This document shows, piece after piece, positions 63,015 through 64,000 of a DNA stretch of 64,000 bases. The notes beneath the pieces were generated by a model. That model saw only the letters and a list, made by a program, of their open reading frames with translations. It was not told the DNA's origin and ran no database searches. The DNA is taken from positions 764,259 to 828,258 of the forward strand of contig NZ_JAHFZZ010000003.1 in the NCBI RefSeq assembly GCF_018603905.1, read 5' to 3'. Numbering within the stretch: position 1 is the first letter of the stretch; the number at the start of each line of letters is the position of its first letter. Made by a program: the position numbers and the translations under genes. The stretch comes from Nonomuraea sp. NEAU-A123 (GTDB taxonomy: Bacteria > Actinomycetota > Actinomycetes > Streptosporangiales > Streptosporangiaceae).

Positions 63015-63998
63015 ATGACCGATTCAATCCCTGTGACCCCGGAACGTGCGCTCGCTCCCCGGCGATCCCACGTCAGCTCGCCGGGAAAGAGGCGCGCCAA
63101 GCAAGTGAACGCTCACAGACGGCGTGAGGCGCGTACCGCCTACGTCTTCCTCGCGCCGTGGTTCATCGGTCTGTTCGTGATCACGATTGGCCCGATCCTG
63201 GCGTCGCTGTATCTGTCGTTCACCGACTACAACCTGCTGGAGTCGGCCAAGTGGGTGGGGTGGGACAACTACAGCAAGTTGTTCACCGTCGACACGCGGT
63301 TCCTGGCCTCGTTGAAGGTGACCACGGTCTATGTGGTCGTGTCGGTGCCGATGCAGCTGGCTTTCGCGCTGGTGCTGGCGCTGGCGCTGGATCGGGGTCT
63401 GCGCGGGTTGTCGTTCTACCGGTCGATCTACTATCTGCCGTCGCTGCTGGGCGGCAGTGTGGCGGTCGCCATCTTGTGGCGGAAGATCTTCGGCTCCGAC
63501 GGCCTGGTCAACGCCGTTTTGAGCGTCTTCGGTGTTCAGGGTGCCGGTTGGGTCTCCGATCCGGACACGGCGCTGGGGACGTTGATCCTGCTGCATGTGT
63601 GGACGTTCGGCGCGCCGATGGTGATCTTCCTGGCGGGGTTGCGGCAGATTCCGCAGAGCTACTACGAGGCGGCTCAGGTGGACGGGGCGGGCAGGCTGCG
63701 GCAGTTCCGCTCGATCACGTTGCCGCTGCTGACGCCGATCATCTTCTTCAACCTGGTCCTTGAGGTGATCAAGTCGTTCCAGTCGTTCACCCAGTCGTTC
63801 ATCGTCAGCAGCGGGACGGGTGGTCCGGCCGATTCCACGCTGTTCTACACGCTGTATCTGTACTTGAAGGGCTTCAAGAGTTACGAGATGGGCTACGCGG
63901 CCGCCATGGCGTGGGTCCTGCTGCTCATCATCGCCGGGCTCACCGGCGTGAATTTCCTCGCGTCGAAGTATTGGGTCTTCTATGGCGACACGAAGTAA
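63015..63998 (+). CDS. sugar ABC transporter permease (MalF/UgpA-like)
   Basis: The 327-aa protein has a basic N-terminal tail, six transmembrane segments (from YVFLAPWFIGLFVITIGPIL) and the permease EAA loop YYEAAQVDGAGRLRQFRSITLPLLTP, typical of CUT1 carbohydrate importers. It is the first gene after the promoter. The partner permease and binding protein are expected beyond the right edge. The gene ends 2 bases before the window does and is complete. Confidence 0.93.
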   Translation: MTDSIPVTPERALAPRRSHVSSPGKRRAKQVNAHRRREARTAYVFLAPWFIGLFVITIGPILASLYLSFTDYNLLESAKWVGWDNYSKLFTVDTRFLASLKVTTVYVVVSVPMQLAFALVLALALDRGLRGLSFYRSIYYLPSLLGGSVAVAILWRKIFGSDGLVNAVLSVFGVQGAGWVSDPDTALGTLILLHVWTFGAPMVIFLAGLRQIPQSYYEAAQVDGAGRLRQFRSITLPLLTPIIFFNLVLEVIKSFQSFTQSFIVSSGTGGPADSTLFYTLYLYLKGFKSYEMGYAAAMAWVLLLIIAGLTGVNFLASKYWVFYGDTK

Positions 63999-64000
63999 GG

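Overview
The window is about 70% G+C with strong codon bias. It carries a group 1h-type [NiFe]-hydrogenase operon, SigE-family ECF sigma, RiPP and LanB genes and many TetR/MerR regulators. This points to a filamentous actinomycete, probably Streptosporangiales (inference from gene content and protein style; no rRNA or tRNA gene is present to confirm it).

Layout. 1-3360: surface-protein genes (tail of a WxL-like protein, a DUF916-like membrane-anchored protein, an RCC1/FN3/WxL-like exported protein). 3604-13326 (+): hydrogenase operon hhyS-hhyL, a NifU-like gene, a block of uncharacterised genes, a maturation protease, hypA, hypC, hypD and hypE. 19505-13090 (-): cydAB, a SIS-HypC fusion, a SIS protein and hypF, running convergently into hypE. 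Together these encode H2 uptake, metal-centre assembly (all Hyp proteins except HypB) and a cytochrome bd oxidase that could take the electrons. 19629-27486: small regulator/enzyme pairs (TetX-like monooxygenase/TetR, aldo-keto reductase/TetR, two MerR proteins, an erythromycin-esterase-like protein) and an ECF sigma with a membrane partner carrying an FtsX-like extracellular domain.

28108-39292 is the most novel part. A minus-strand operon encodes a 52-aa putative RiPP precursor, a B12-binding radical SAM enzyme, a DUF692/MNIO iron oxidase, an unknown partner protein, a RiPP-maturation radical SAM C-methyltransferase-like enzyme and a DUF5825 protein. All modification genes are tightly packed behind a recognisable promoter. 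Converging on it, with a 20-bp tail overlap, are a full-length LanB dehydratase and an Stf0-type sulfotransferase. No LanC and no obvious LanB substrate are nearby. Together they may form an undescribed hybrid RiPP pathway.

39400-44900 is a low-density, partly decayed region: a duplicated SulP 3' end, a frameshifted gene, the 3' part of a group II intron, an IS3 transposase remnant, and genes for unusual exported proteins (Pro-rich, collagen-like, Gly/Tyr-rich). 44895-50056 holds an S1 protease, a SulP transporter and an SGNH hydrolase. 50084-60839 is a transport/glycosidase locus: an Opp/Dpp-type ABC importer with a fused permease-ATPase, a serine hydrolase, a GH3 glycosidase fused to a TetR repressor, and a DUF5060/DUF4038-type hydrolase. 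The window ends with a VanW protein and a sugar ABC permease behind a LacI-operator-like site.
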